Assembly: GCA_021199295.1 (NCBI GenBank)
Contig: JAJQII010000065.1
Span: 1-63,389, forward strand
Direction: 5' to 3'
From: Clostridia bacterium
GTDB taxonomy: Bacteria; Bacillota; Clostridia; Christensenellales; Borkfalkiaceae
DNA: 63,389 nt
Part shown: piece after piece, positions 37,497 to 47,359 of the stretch
Position numbering within the stretch: position 1 is the first letter of the stretch
Layout: each line of letters opens with the position of its first letter
Notes under the pieces: generated by a model
What the model saw: only the letters and a program-made list of their open reading frames with translations
Told to the model about the DNA's origin: nothing
Databases searched by the model: none
Made by a program: the position numbers and the translations under genes

Positions 37497-38501
37497 CTAA
37501 ACGGTTTTAATAAACTCCATAACGGCAGACATTACCGCCGCATCCTCTTCGCAGATAACCTTGTAATCACGTGTAGAAAAGAACTCGTCCCTTTCTTCCT
37601 TAGACATATCTTTGCTTCTTGCAAGCCCTGCCGAAAGAATGCCGAGCTCCCTTTCAGCCCGTTCGGTATTATAGGGATTGTGTTTTTTGCCCGCGCACAT
37701 AATTTTATTTACGCTGCTGCCCTGCGCGTGCGCGTATGCCGAAAGGTAAACGGGCACTTGGGGATCGCTGTCGCCCTGTATCAAAAGCGCCTTTGTGCCG
37801 CTCTGCGCCAGAACTTTGCTTGCGCTTAAGTCGGCATACCTGCCTGTTTTTAAGCGGCTTACCGCCTTTAAATATACCGTAAGCCTTTTGGCAAAGCCGC
37901 CCATAACCTGCCCCGCGAGGTAACTTACCACCTGCGACGGGGTATCGGGGGCAGAAATTGCGACAACACCGTCTGCCTTGCAAAACTTTGTTGCGCATAA
38001 CGCGGCGTACCCGCCCATGCTGTGCCCGACAAGCACAATCTTTTTATCCTTAAAGCGGGCGTCCTCACGGGCGAACCTGACGGCTTCGGTAAGGCATATT
38101 GTGCCGTTTTCCAGCCCCTTTGTACTCTTTCCGTCTGAAAGGTTGCAGCCCGAATTATCGAATGCCAGCACGGCACAGCCGTTTTTACAAAGGTATGCTA
38201 TTTCAGTGGTGTACGCGCACTGCCCCGGGCCCATTCCGTGGGCAAATATAACAAGGTTTTTACATTCTTCCAGAGGAAAAAAGTTATAAATATAACCGCG
38301 TATGGTGTTCTTGCCTGACTTTGTTTGCACTTCTTCGGTATTAAGGGCAAAATCTTCGGCTGAAAAATATTTTAAAAGAGGGTTTTTATCGCAGCGCCTG
38401 CCGAAGAATTTATTTATTATAAGCGCAAGGGCAAAACATGTAAGGCAATAGACAACTATAATGCCCGCAAGCACTGCCACTATTATAAGTATAATTTCCA
38501 T
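37497..38501 (-). CDS. Alpha/beta hydrolase, N-terminal TM anchor
   Basis: LVIFAHGMGPGQCAY...VLVGHSMGGYAAL (GHSMG nucleophile elbow). Confidence 0.85.
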   Translation of the reverse strand: MEIILIIVAVLAGIIVVYCLTCFALALIINKFFGRRCDKNPLLKYFSAEDFALNTEEVQTKSGKNTIRGYIYNFFPLEECKNLVIFAHGMGPGQCAYTTEIAYLCKNGCAVLAFDNSGCNLSDGKSTKGLENGTICLTEAVRFAREDARFKDKKIVLVGHSMGGYAALCATKFCKADGVVAISAPDTPSQVVSYLAGQVMGGFAKRLTVYLKAVSRLKTGRYADLSASKVLAQSGTKALLIQGDSDPQVPVYLSAYAHAQGSSVNKIMCAGKKHNPYNTERAERELGILSAGLARSKDMSKEERDEFFSTRDYKVICEEDAAVMSAVMEFIKTV

Positions 38502-38511
38502 TTACATAATT

Positions 38512-38536
38512 AAAGGGGCGGTAAAACCGCCCCTTT
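38512..38536 (-). terminator. Hairpin terminator downstream of pgi
   Basis: AAAGGGGCGGT ... ACCGCCCCTTT. Confidence 0.7.
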
Positions 38537-38550
38537 CCCTTAAAAATTTA

Positions 38551-39990
38551 TTAAACTATGTATTTGCTGTCAAGTTCGGGGGCAGAATCAATTTCAGCCT
38601 TCTTTTCTTCATAGCCTTTTTTGCCGAGCAGCGCGAACGTGGCTTTCTTGCCGTTTTCTACGCCGGGCTGGTTGAATGTGTTAATGTTGAGCATAGCGCC
38701 TGCATAAGCCGTCTGTAATTCGAGGAGGAACATAAGCTGGCCAAGCGTGAACGCGTTTACTTCAGGCATATTGATTGTGTAGTTCATTCTGCCTGCACGC
38801 ATAAGCGCGTAAGCCGTAGCCTTGTTTTCTGCCTGGATAAGCTCTTGCATGGTGTGGCCGCCGAGGAAGCCTACGTCGGGTATATCTTCGCAGCCGTGTG
38901 CTATGGGCATTTCGGTTGCGTACTGCCCTACAGATATAAAGGTGATAACTTTATCGTAAGGACCTTCTATATACAGCTGTACCTGCGAATGCTGGTCGGT
39001 AACGCCAAGGCTCTTTACAGGGGTTGTGCCTGCGTTTACCACGTTGCCCGCGTAGTCGGTAGCCTTGCCTATACTTTCTGCCCAGAGCTGGCAATACCAG
39101 TCGGCAAGAAGTTTAAGGTTATCTGAATAAGGCATCATAACGTGGATGTTTTTACCCTGCTGCATTGTTACATACATAAGCGCTGCGCATGCCAGAGCGG
39201 GGTTTGTGTTTATGCTGGCTTTGTTGCAAAGGCTGTCCATATAGGCAGCGCCTGCCAAAAGCCCCTTTATGTCTATGCCGAGAACGGCAGCGGGAAGAAG
39301 TCCCACGGGGCAAAGTTCTGAGAACCTGCCGCCTACGCCGTCAGGAAGAACGTATTTTTTAATTTTACCGCCGAATGAATCGTCTATCTTAATAAGATTG
39401 CCGCGGCAAGCGTCGGTGGTGAATATCATATTCTGGGTAAGGTCTACGCCTGCTTTGGTGAGGATATCCGAAATGATAAGGTACTGAGTCATCGTCTCGG
39501 ACGTTGCGCCCGACTTGGATATAACGTTGAAGCAGGTCTTTTCAGGCTCGATAACGTCTAAAAGAGCCTTCATTCTTACGGGGTCTACGTTATCTTCTAC
39601 ATAGAATTTGGGAGCGCCTCCCCTTGCCTTTACGCCGAGTTCGTTGTGGTGAAGATGGCAAAGCGCGTTGAATACCATTGAAGGACCGAGCGCACTGCCG
39701 CCAATGCCGAGCACTACAAAATACTTGAATTGCTTGCGTACCTGCTTTGCTGTTGCAATTATATCGTTTACGATTTCTGTCTGGTTGTAGGGAAGCTCCG
39801 TCCAACCCATATAAAGATCGTCCCTGCCACGGTTTTCAAGTACGTATTTGAACGCCTCTTCCGCTTTGCCTTTTACCGCTTTGAGTTCGGAATCCTTGAT
39901 TCCTTTCTCGCCGAGGAATTTCGCCATCATGTTGTTATAGTCTACGGTAACGCGCATGGATTTGCGCCATTCCTTAGTTTTGTAACCCAT
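38551..39990 (-). CDS. pgi: Glucose-6-phosphate isomerase
   Basis: VLGIGGSALGPSMVFNAL; VISKSGATSETMTQ; start set at 39990 with GGAGG. Confidence 0.95.
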   Translation of the reverse strand: MGYKTKEWRKSMRVTVDYNNMMAKFLGEKGIKDSELKAVKGKAEEAFKYVLENRGRDDLYMGWTELPYNQTEIVNDIIATAKQVRKQFKYFVVLGIGGSALGPSMVFNALCHLHHNELGVKARGGAPKFYVEDNVDPVRMKALLDVIEPEKTCFNVISKSGATSETMTQYLIISDILTKAGVDLTQNMIFTTDACRGNLIKIDDSFGGKIKKYVLPDGVGGRFSELCPVGLLPAAVLGIDIKGLLAGAAYMDSLCNKASINTNPALACAALMYVTMQQGKNIHVMMPYSDNLKLLADWYCQLWAESIGKATDYAGNVVNAGTTPVKSLGVTDQHSQVQLYIEGPYDKVITFISVGQYATEMPIAHGCEDIPDVGFLGGHTMQELIQAENKATAYALMRAGRMNYTINMPEVNAFTLGQLMFLLELQTAYAGAMLNINTFNQPGVENGKKATFALLGKKGYEEKKAEIDSAPELDSKYIV

Positions 39991-40118
39991 TATTTCCCTC
40001 CGAGTATTAGTAATGCGGCATTTATCCGCTTTTTTTATTATAAGACAAAAAAAGCACGTAGTCAATACCGAAAAAGAAAATTTTAAAAATTATTTTATAT
40101 ATTGTGCTTATAAAGCAG

Positions 40119-40144
40119 GCAACGCCGTTTTTTTCGGCGTTGCC
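40119..40144 (-). terminator. Hairpin terminator
   Basis: GGCAACGCCG ... CGGCGTTGCC. Confidence 0.65.
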
Positions 40145-40172
40145 ACTACTTTTTGTCTTTATTTGTACTGCC

Positions 40173-43100
40173 TTAGCGGTTACGCTTTTTTAAAGCGCCT
40201 GCAACAAACGTTGCTATAAGCATAAGCGCCATTGCAGAAAGTATTACAAACATATCGCCGTTAGAGCCGCCGTCGCCGCCGCTGTAAATTATACTGCCGC
40301 AGCCGCTTCCCGTTTTACCTGAAGACGAGCTGTCGGATGAAGAATTTTCTGAAGAGCTGTCTGTGGGCGAGCTGTCCTCTGTTTTGCTGCTGTCTGCAGA
40401 CGATACGTCGCTGCTGTCTTGAGTCTGCGTGTCGTCAGGTATTTCCGTCTCTGAACCGCCCTGCGTACCCGTAGCCTGGATTGATTCCGTTTTGGTAAAC
40501 GTGTAAGTTTGCCCATTGAAAGTTACCGTCGCTGTGTACGTTCTGACGCCGTCTGAAGTTTCAGTCGCCTCGGTTGTCACCTCACTTGTAATCACTGAAG
40601 TTACAGTTTCAGTATGGCTGCTGTCGTTCTTACAGGTAAGCGTTGCCGTTGCCGACGAGAAATCTTCTGCCCACGTTATACCCGTTACTTCGTAATCGTG
40701 CCCGATGGTGTCGATTGTCTGCGTCTTGCTGTCGGTATAAGTCTGCCCGCCGAAGGTCACGGTTGCTGTGTAGGTCTTTACACCTTCAGCAGTACAGGTT
40801 GCCTGCATCGTTATCTTGCTTGTAACTGTTGCAGTTACAGTTTCGGTATAGTCGTCGCCGCCGCATGTAAACGTTAATGTTACAGTTGATAAATCATCTG
40901 ACCATACCCACGTTTCAGTATAGTTATGCCCTGTGGCGGCAATTACAGTGTCTTCAACGCTTATTTCAGTTGTGCCGTCTTCGTCTGAGAAGTATTTTTC
41001 ACATACCGAGCAGTACCAGTATTCTGTATTGCCGTTTTCCGTGCAGGTGACTGCCTTTGCTTCGGTATGGGTAAGTGTATGGTTTAAAGTATAAACAGCG
41101 TTTACGGTTACAATGCCGCCGTTTTTAAGTACAGTACTTGTTATGCTTGTATCCCACGAGCCCTTGTAGCACTGCTTTGAAGGAACGCTTGTTACCGAGA
41201 TTGCACTCTTTAAATTTGTAACCTGCTTAGCCGTTATGCTTGTTGAATAGCAGGCTGAGCCGTACAATTCGCCGTCTACGTAGTAAGAAACTACGTTATC
41301 CGTTCTTATAAATGTGTATGCGCCCCAGCTATTCAAAAAGTTTTCTGCGTTGGCAGCGCTGTCGGTTACATCAAGATTTACCGCGTAGCCGTTATTGGAA
41401 AGCGTTGTCGTCTGCCCCTTGTACCAGCCAATAGTATATGCAAACGTCACCGATTTAAGGGCTGTGCAACTGTAGAACACGCGCGAACCTATAGTTGTCG
41501 TACCCGAGCCGAAAGCCACTTCTTCAAGCGCGGTACAACCGTAGAACATATACGTACCCAAAGTTGTCACGCTGTCGGGGAAAGATACAGAAGTAAGTTT
41601 ATCGCACATTGCAAAGGCACGCTCGCCTATGCTTTCGCATATACTGCCGTCTTCAAACGTGACGCTTGTAAGATTGGGAGCGTATGTCGCGTACACGCTG
41701 TAGGGGTTGAAAAGGTAGTCGGGTATAGATGTTACGTCTTTGCCGATTGTAACGGCTATGCCGTTAGCGCCCTGCCCTGCCTTATAGAACACATAGTTAC
41801 TTGCAGCAAGCGTTACCGATGCCGCGTTGTAGTAAATTTCGGTAAGAGCCGAACAGCCGTAGAACGCATAGTTGCCTATAGAAGTAATGCCTGAAGGTAT
41901 GTAAAGGTAAGTTATCGCCGTGTTGTTTTTAAACGCGTTTGCCGCGATAGCCGTTACCGCCGTGCCGTTATAGGTTGAAGGAATGACCACCTTTGTAAAG
42001 GAACTGTCCTGTATTCCCGTTACGGTGTAAGTACCGTCTTCGCCCAGTTCAAAAGTCAAAACATTTTCTCCGCACACGGTGCATAATCCGTCTTCGCCGA
42101 AGGTATGCCCAGTAGCGGCAATTACAGTGTCTTCAACGCTTATTTCAGTTGTGCCGTCTTCGTCTGAGAAGTATTTTTCACATACCGAGCAGTACCAGTA
42201 TTCTGTATTGCCGTTTTCCGTGCAGGTGGCTGCCTTTGCCTCTGTATGGGTAAGTGTATGGCTTACCTCGGTTGAAACGGTAATTACCGTGTCGCCCGAA
42301 AGGGTAAACGTGTACGCGCCCTCGGTTGCAGTAAGGACTGTGCCGCCTGCCGTGACTTCGGTTACCGCAAGGCAGGTATCGGGCGTTACCGTAAATGATA
42401 TATCACCCGCGAGAACATATCCTGAAGGAAGGTAGTTTATACCGCTTAACGTAGCCTCGCCGCTCAACGTTATAAATGCAGTTGCTTTGGCGCTTGCGTT
42501 TGCCGAAGGCGTGTATGCCGCGTAGTCACTTGCCGTGGAAGTTTTGCTTGTGTTTGATATTGTAAAGTCTGTGGAATTGTTGTTTGTATCTACATAACCG
42601 TTTCCATCGGTATTCCTTGAAATAACCTTTTGCTTACTCGTGCCTGAAAGCAACGTGCCCTCGCCTTCCTCGCCGTTGGTGCTGTCGTACACGCCGAGAG
42701 CGTCTACCGTTTTGCCGTCAGCGTCGACTATCTTTACAGACAGGTCTTTATTGTCGAAGTAAGCAAGGTCTGCCCATACGGCGTCGTAATTATCCTCGCT
42801 TAAAGTAACCCTGTTGCTGTATGTGCCCGAAGCACCCGAGCAAACAACCGTGTATGTGCCGCCAGCGTTGAGTACCGTTTCAAGCGTGAAGGACTGCCAG
42901 CCGTCTGTACCCGATTTATACTGTATAGTCCAGCCCGATATATCTATCTCCTCAGCCGTATTGTTTGCTATGGTTATAAAGCTGTAATTGTACGCGCCGT
43001 CGGTGTTATTGCCTGTCGCGAAAACTTCGGTTATAAGCACGTCTGCCGCCGTAGTCTCATTTTCAGCCTCGGTATATTCTGCAACCATTTCGTAAGTCTT

Positions 43101-44774
43101 TTGCTCGCTCTCTATGGCGTATACCGAAACAGTACCGCTGTTTTCGTTTGCCATTATTATAAGGTCTTTATTTAAAGCGTTTGCAGACGCCGCCACGTAC
43201 TCTAAATTTTCAGGCGCGACGTCGCCCGCCATATCTGAAGAAAAGTCGCGGGTGGTCGTATAGCCCTTGCTAACAGCACTGTCTCCTTCACCCGATAATA
43301 TGCCCGAAATATCGAAGGTTACAAAGCCGCTCTGCCTTTCCATACAAACGGAAACATAAGTGTTGCCGTTGTAGCTGTAGACAGTCACGTCTTCAGGCTC
43401 AGGACCTTTTTTCTTGCTCCTCGCGTCGAGCGAAACGTCGTCACTGTTGCAGTTGAAGTATGCCGAGTAGTCGCTTGAAGCTATTGTCTGCTCTATGCTG
43501 TCGCCGCTGTCGTAAACCAAAGTCAAAGAGTTGTCTGTAACTTCAAATATGGAGAAAGATCTGCCGCCAAGCACGTAAGTGCCGTCTTCGTCAAGCCCGT
43601 CCCATACGTTGTTATCCAGCACTTCCACCTTGGTAGAGTTTTCGCCGTTTTCATCGGTAAACGCCTTTTTGGTAACGCCGCTGAACTCGCCCCACTCTCT
43701 GGCATCGCCCTCGTTTGCCGTGATAATATAAGTTTTGCCGTTTGCCTCGTAAATATCCATGCCGTCGGGCATATACACGCCGTATACGTCTTCAGTCTTA
43801 ATATTAATCTTACCGTCGTTTATAAGGTCAAGCCCGTTGCCTTCCTGGGAATGGTCTTTAAAGCCGAGGGGGCACACCGCCGTGAACGTTCTGCTTTGTA
43901 AATCCAATATGGCGATAGAGTTCGCCTCTTGCAGAGAAACGTAGGCGTAAGTGCCGTTAGTTACGATATATTCGGGCTCGAAATCAACAGAGGGGTTGGC
44001 GTCTTTCATAATAATAACGCCGCTTGAAACAAGGCTGTCCCTCTGGCTGTCGAAGCTGTCAAAGTAGACCTGCTCTGCCGTGCCGCCAGTAAGATTATCT
44101 GCCGATAAACCGTACACAACGGTAACGCTGCCCTTGGGGTCTGTGCCCGAGGTGTAGCCCTCGCGGGGCTCGCCCTCGTCAGCCGTGAGTATATAATTGC
44201 CGCCGAAAACCACGTTGTCGGGCTGTACGCCCGTCTGGTACGCCGCTACGAAATTGCCGTCGTAATCGAGCAATACTACCGCCCCGTTTTGTGTATAGTC
44301 GGAATGTTGCACGGCTACCGCCACAACGTCTAAATCGGTGTTTACGGCAACGCTGGATATCTCGCCCGCCTCGAACCCGCTTGCAAAAGACGACTGGTTT
44401 TGCAAAACGATATCGTCTATCTTTATGCGGTCGGAATTTTCGTCGAACACAGTCTTAGCGCCGTCGCCGTTTGCCTGGAGCGATATAATGTCTATAGACT
44501 TGTCTGTACCGTTTACAAGATACATTTTGCCGTTATCCGAATTGTAATGAACAATTTCTGCCGTGCCGCCGTCGGTATTGGTGTTGCCCGTGTCGAACGC
44601 CGCTATCTTGTTAAAATACACGTCGCCGTCTTCGGCGCTTGCGTTAAATGCCCCCGCGCCGCATACTCCCGCCATAACAGCCGCAAGCAAAACGCAGGCG
44701 GCAAATTTTTTTACGGGAACTTCTTTTTTTCTGAGAACCATAAAAACTCCTCTAAATAATTTTGTCGGGAACAA
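40173..44774 (-). CDS. Large secreted surface protein: choice-of-anchor I-like domain + lamin-tail domain + BspA-like LRR + repeated modules + C-terminal GCGS/TM/basic tail
   Basis: Signal peptide; MDIYEANGKTYIITANEGDAREW; LITEVFATGNNTDGAYNYSFITIANNTAEEIDISGW; LRR_5-like AFKNNTAITYLYIPSGITSIGNYAFYGCSAL; C-term GSGCGSIIYSGG..VILSAMALMLIATFVAGALKKRNR. Confidence 0.8.
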   Translation of the reverse strand: MFPTKLFRGVFMVLRKKEVPVKKFAACVLLAAVMAGVCGAGAFNASAEDGDVYFNKIAAFDTGNTNTDGGTAEIVHYNSDNGKMYLVNGTDKSIDIISLQANGDGAKTVFDENSDRIKIDDIVLQNQSSFASGFEAGEISSVAVNTDLDVVAVAVQHSDYTQNGAVVLLDYDGNFVAAYQTGVQPDNVVFGGNYILTADEGEPREGYTSGTDPKGSVTVVYGLSADNLTGGTAEQVYFDSFDSQRDSLVSSGVIIMKDANPSVDFEPEYIVTNGTYAYVSLQEANSIAILDLQSRTFTAVCPLGFKDHSQEGNGLDLINDGKINIKTEDVYGVYMPDGMDIYEANGKTYIITANEGDAREWGEFSGVTKKAFTDENGENSTKVEVLDNNVWDGLDEDGTYVLGGRSFSIFEVTDNSLTLVYDSGDSIEQTIASSDYSAYFNCNSDDVSLDARSKKKGPEPEDVTVYSYNGNTYVSVCMERQSGFVTFDISGILSGEGDSAVSKGYTTTRDFSSDMAGDVAPENLEYVAASANALNKDLIIMANENSGTVSVYAIESEQKTYEMVAEYTEAENETTAADVLITEVFATGNNTDGAYNYSFITIANNTAEEIDISGWTIQYKSGTDGWQSFTLETVLNAGGTYTVVCSGASGTYSNRVTLSEDNYDAVWADLAYFDNKDLSVKIVDADGKTVDALGVYDSTNGEEGEGTLLSGTSKQKVISRNTDGNGYVDTNNNSTDFTISNTSKTSTASDYAAYTPSANASAKATAFITLSGEATLSGINYLPSGYVLAGDISFTVTPDTCLAVTEVTAGGTVLTATEGAYTFTLSGDTVITVSTEVSHTLTHTEAKAATCTENGNTEYWYCSVCEKYFSDEDGTTEISVEDTVIAATGHTFGEDGLCTVCGENVLTFELGEDGTYTVTGIQDSSFTKVVIPSTYNGTAVTAIAANAFKNNTAITYLYIPSGITSIGNYAFYGCSALTEIYYNAASVTLAASNYVFYKAGQGANGIAVTIGKDVTSIPDYLFNPYSVYATYAPNLTSVTFEDGSICESIGERAFAMCDKLTSVSFPDSVTTLGTYMFYGCTALEEVAFGSGTTTIGSRVFYSCTALKSVTFAYTIGWYKGQTTTLSNNGYAVNLDVTDSAANAENFLNSWGAYTFIRTDNVVSYYVDGELYGSACYSTSITAKQVTNLKSAISVTSVPSKQCYKGSWDTSITSTVLKNGGIVTVNAVYTLNHTLTHTEAKAVTCTENGNTEYWYCSVCEKYFSDEDGTTEISVEDTVIAATGHNYTETWVWSDDLSTVTLTFTCGGDDYTETVTATVTSKITMQATCTAEGVKTYTATVTFGGQTYTDSKTQTIDTIGHDYEVTGITWAEDFSSATATLTCKNDSSHTETVTSVITSEVTTEATETSDGVRTYTATVTFNGQTYTFTKTESIQATGTQGGSETEIPDDTQTQDSSDVSSADSSKTEDSSPTDSSSENSSSDSSSSGKTGSGCGSIIYSGGDGGSNGDMFVILSAMALMLIATFVAGALKKRNR
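40935..41083 (-). repeat. Near-identical intragenic repeat copy 1 (partner 42114-42262)
   Basis: ~145 bp with about three mismatches, encoding HTLTHTEAKA(A/V)TCTENGNTEYWYCSVCEKYFSDEDGTTEISVEDTVIAATGH. Confidence 0.9.
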
Positions 44775-44890
44775 TTACCCGTTCCCACTTTGCATTTTAA
44801 CAAATTCTTGTAACAAACTCCGCCCGATAATGTAAAAATTTGGTAAGATTATAATTATAAGGATAATTTAAAAATATCATACGCAAACAC

Positions 44891-44926
44891 TTGATAAAAC
44901 AAACGTTTATGTGATATAATAGACTT
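44891..44926 (+). promoter_or_regulatory. Promoter predicted to give a leaderless mRNA
   Basis: TTGATA - 18 nt - TATAAT (44915-44920) - 6 nt - ATG. Confidence 0.6.
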
Positions 44927-46138
44927 ATGTCGGCTGAACTTACCCGCGACCAGGTTGCGGCTGAAAAGTTAATAGAAAAGTGGTTTAAAACTTCGGACAG
45001 GCAGATATTCGTACTTACGGGCTACGCGGGTACGGGCAAGACCACCCTTTTGAAACACGTGGTATGCGAGACGTTAAAACTCGTACCCGACAAACAGGCG
45101 GCCTTCGTAACGCCGACGGGCAAGGCGGCAACCGTGCTTATACGTTCGGGAATACCCGCCTGCACTATCCACCGCCTTATTTACCAGACGAGCACCGAAA
45201 GCGTGGAAACGGAGTTAAACGGGAATGTTTACACGGTGGAAAAACTTGTGTTCCGCCGCAGGGAGAGCATAGACAAGGACATCAAGCTGATAATTTTAGA
45301 TGAATTTTCAATGGTTTCGGACGAGCTGTTGGGGGATATAATACGCTTTGGCACTAAGGTGCTTTTATGCGGCGACGATGCCCAGCTGCCGCCTGTAGAG
45401 GGCGTGAACAGCTTTATATTCGCTGCCGACGCACGGCTTTGCGAGATAGTCCGCCAGCAGGAAGATAACCCCATAATCGCGCTTTCACAAATGGCGAGGG
45501 AGGGCAAGTTTATACCCTACGGCAACTACGGGAACAGGGCGTTTGTAATTAACGCAAGGCGCACAAGCCCTGAAAGCCGCAAGCGCCTTTTATTGAAGGC
45601 AGACCAGATTATCTGCGGTACTAACAAAACGAGAAAGAAAATAAACGACGAGGTACGCCTTTATATGGGGCGGGAAGGGCTGCCTGCTGCGGGGGACAAA
45701 CTTATATGCACGCTTAACAACTGGGAGCAGTTTATAGACCTTGATATGCAGTTTAACATGGTAAACGGCATTATAGGCACTGTGCAAAGCGTGCGCTACG
45801 CGGGCGACAGCATAGGCTTTATGACGTTTAAACCTGACTTTTTAGACGAGGAATGCCCCGACGAGCTGCCTTTCGATTCGGGCATCTTCACCGAGGGATA
45901 TTACAGATATAAACACGGCGACTACTTTGAAAAGTTTGACGACGAAGGCAACCCCGAGGGGGCTTTTACGCTCAACAGGTTCGAGTACGGCTACTGCATC
46001 TCCTGCCACAAGGCGCAGGGTTCGGAATTCGGGAGCGCGATAGTCTTTGACGAAGGCTACGCTTTTAAAGAAGACAAAGCCCGCTGGCTGTACACTGCAG
46101 TAACGCGGGCAAAGGAAAAACTTATTATAATACGTTAA
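44927..46138 (+). CDS. AAA/RecD/Dda-like DNA helicase
   Basis: LTGYAGTGKTTLLKHVV (Walker A), ILDEFSMVSDELL, GDDAQLPPV, YCISCHKAQGSEF, YTAVTRAKEKLIII. Confidence 0.9.
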   Translation: MSAELTRDQVAAEKLIEKWFKTSDRQIFVLTGYAGTGKTTLLKHVVCETLKLVPDKQAAFVTPTGKAATVLIRSGIPACTIHRLIYQTSTESVETELNGNVYTVEKLVFRRRESIDKDIKLIILDEFSMVSDELLGDIIRFGTKVLLCGDDAQLPPVEGVNSFIFAADARLCEIVRQQEDNPIIALSQMAREGKFIPYGNYGNRAFVINARRTSPESRKRLLLKADQIICGTNKTRKKINDEVRLYMGREGLPAAGDKLICTLNNWEQFIDLDMQFNMVNGIIGTVQSVRYAGDSIGFMTFKPDFLDEECPDELPFDSGIFTEGYYRYKHGDYFEKFDDEGNPEGAFTLNRFEYGYCISCHKAQGSEFGSAIVFDEGYAFKEDKARWLYTAVTRAKEKLIIIR

Positions 46139-46162
46139 AAATCCGCCTAACCAGCGGATTTT
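46138..46162 (+). terminator. Hairpin terminator of helicase gene
   Basis: AATCCGC-ctaacca-GCGGATTTTTT. Confidence 0.75.
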
Positions 46163-46197
46163 TTAATTGCGGCATATTGCCGCGCCAATTACAAATT

Positions 46198-46683
46198 TTA
46201 ATGGCGTTTATCGTAGCCGAACATCTCTGCCTTTTCCCTGAGAAGATATTCTAAAAAATACCCGCAGCCTTCGGTTATATCGTTGAAAGCAGTCTCGAAA
46301 TCCCCTGTTATCCACGGATCGGCAACGTCGCGGGGACTGGGCGTGAACGAGCACAATTTAAAAATCTTTTCGCCGAACTCGCCTGAAGTAAGCCTTAACA
46401 CGTCGAATAAATTTTCTGAATCCATCACAAGGATATAGTCATTATTTATAACGTCCTTTTTGGTAAGCTGCCTTGCCGTGTGCGTGTATGGCAAGCCGTG
46501 CGCCTTAAGCGCTCTTACGGCAGGCGGATACACGGGATTACCCTCTTCACAGTCAGAAGTTCCCGCAGAAGTTATACAAAAGGAATGAGCAAGTCCCTTT
46601 TCTTCAACCATCTTTTTTAAAATCATTTCGCCCATAGGTGAACGGCAGATATTGCCGAGGCATACGAAAATTACGCTTACCAT
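46198..46683 (-). CDS. Low-molecular-weight protein-tyrosine phosphatase
   Basis: VIFVCLGNICRSPMGEMIL (CxxxxxR[S/T]) and DPW loop VADPWITGDF. Confidence 0.92.
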   Translation of the reverse strand: MVSVIFVCLGNICRSPMGEMILKKMVEEKGLAHSFCITSAGTSDCEEGNPVYPPAVRALKAHGLPYTHTARQLTKKDVINNDYILVMDSENLFDVLRLTSGEFGEKIFKLCSFTPSPRDVADPWITGDFETAFNDITEGCGYFLEYLLREKAEMFGYDKRH

Positions 46684-47267
46684 TATTCCCCGTCCTTTAA
46701 CTTATGCCAGGGCGTGGGATCGGGCGAATAACTTTCAAGGTAATCCAAAAGCGCGTCGGCATCGGTAAAATATTTGTACATGCCGTGGCAGCTCGCCGCC
46801 ATAAACTTTTTATCGGACATTTCCCGCATAAAACTTTCGAGCCCGTCGTAGTAGCCGCAGATATTAAACATCGCGATGGGTTTAGAGTGCCTGCCCAACT
46901 GCTTTAGGGTGAGCACCTCGTAAAATTCCTCGAGAGTGCCTATGCCGCCCGGGGCTATTATAAACGCTTCAGCCTCGTCTTCCATCTTTGTTTTGCGCTG
47001 TGCCATAGTATCGGTGTAAGTGAGCTGCGTGCAGTGCTCAAAGATCTTTTCCACGCTTTCTTCGCGGAAAAACACGGGAATAACGCCGTGGACTTCGCCG
47101 CCTCCCCTTATAACGCCCCGCGCGGACGCACCCATTACACCTGTAGCGCCAGCGCCATATACAAGCGAATGGCCGCGTTTTGCCATTTTTTCACCGAGGT
47201 CTTCCACCGCAGATATATACGCGCCGTCTATTTTTGCGCTCGACGCGCCGAAAATACAAATTTTCAT
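46683..47267 (-). CDS. LOG family (TIGR00730-like) nucleotide phosphoribohydrolase
   Basis: YGAGATGVMGASARG; APGGIGTLEEFYEVLTLKQLG (PGGxGTxxE). Confidence 0.93.
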   Translation of the reverse strand: MKICIFGASSAKIDGAYISAVEDLGEKMAKRGHSLVYGAGATGVMGASARGVIRGGGEVHGVIPVFFREESVEKIFEHCTQLTYTDTMAQRKTKMEDEAEAFIIAPGGIGTLEEFYEVLTLKQLGRHSKPIAMFNICGYYDGLESFMREMSDKKFMAASCHGMYKYFTDADALLDYLESYSPDPTPWHKLKDGE

Positions 47268-47359
47268 AATACACCTTTTACCAGATTTTTCTTTATTGGC
47301 TTATATTATAAAGCTAAATGCCGATAAAGTCAATATATGCCGCCTGTGAAAATTGTGTG

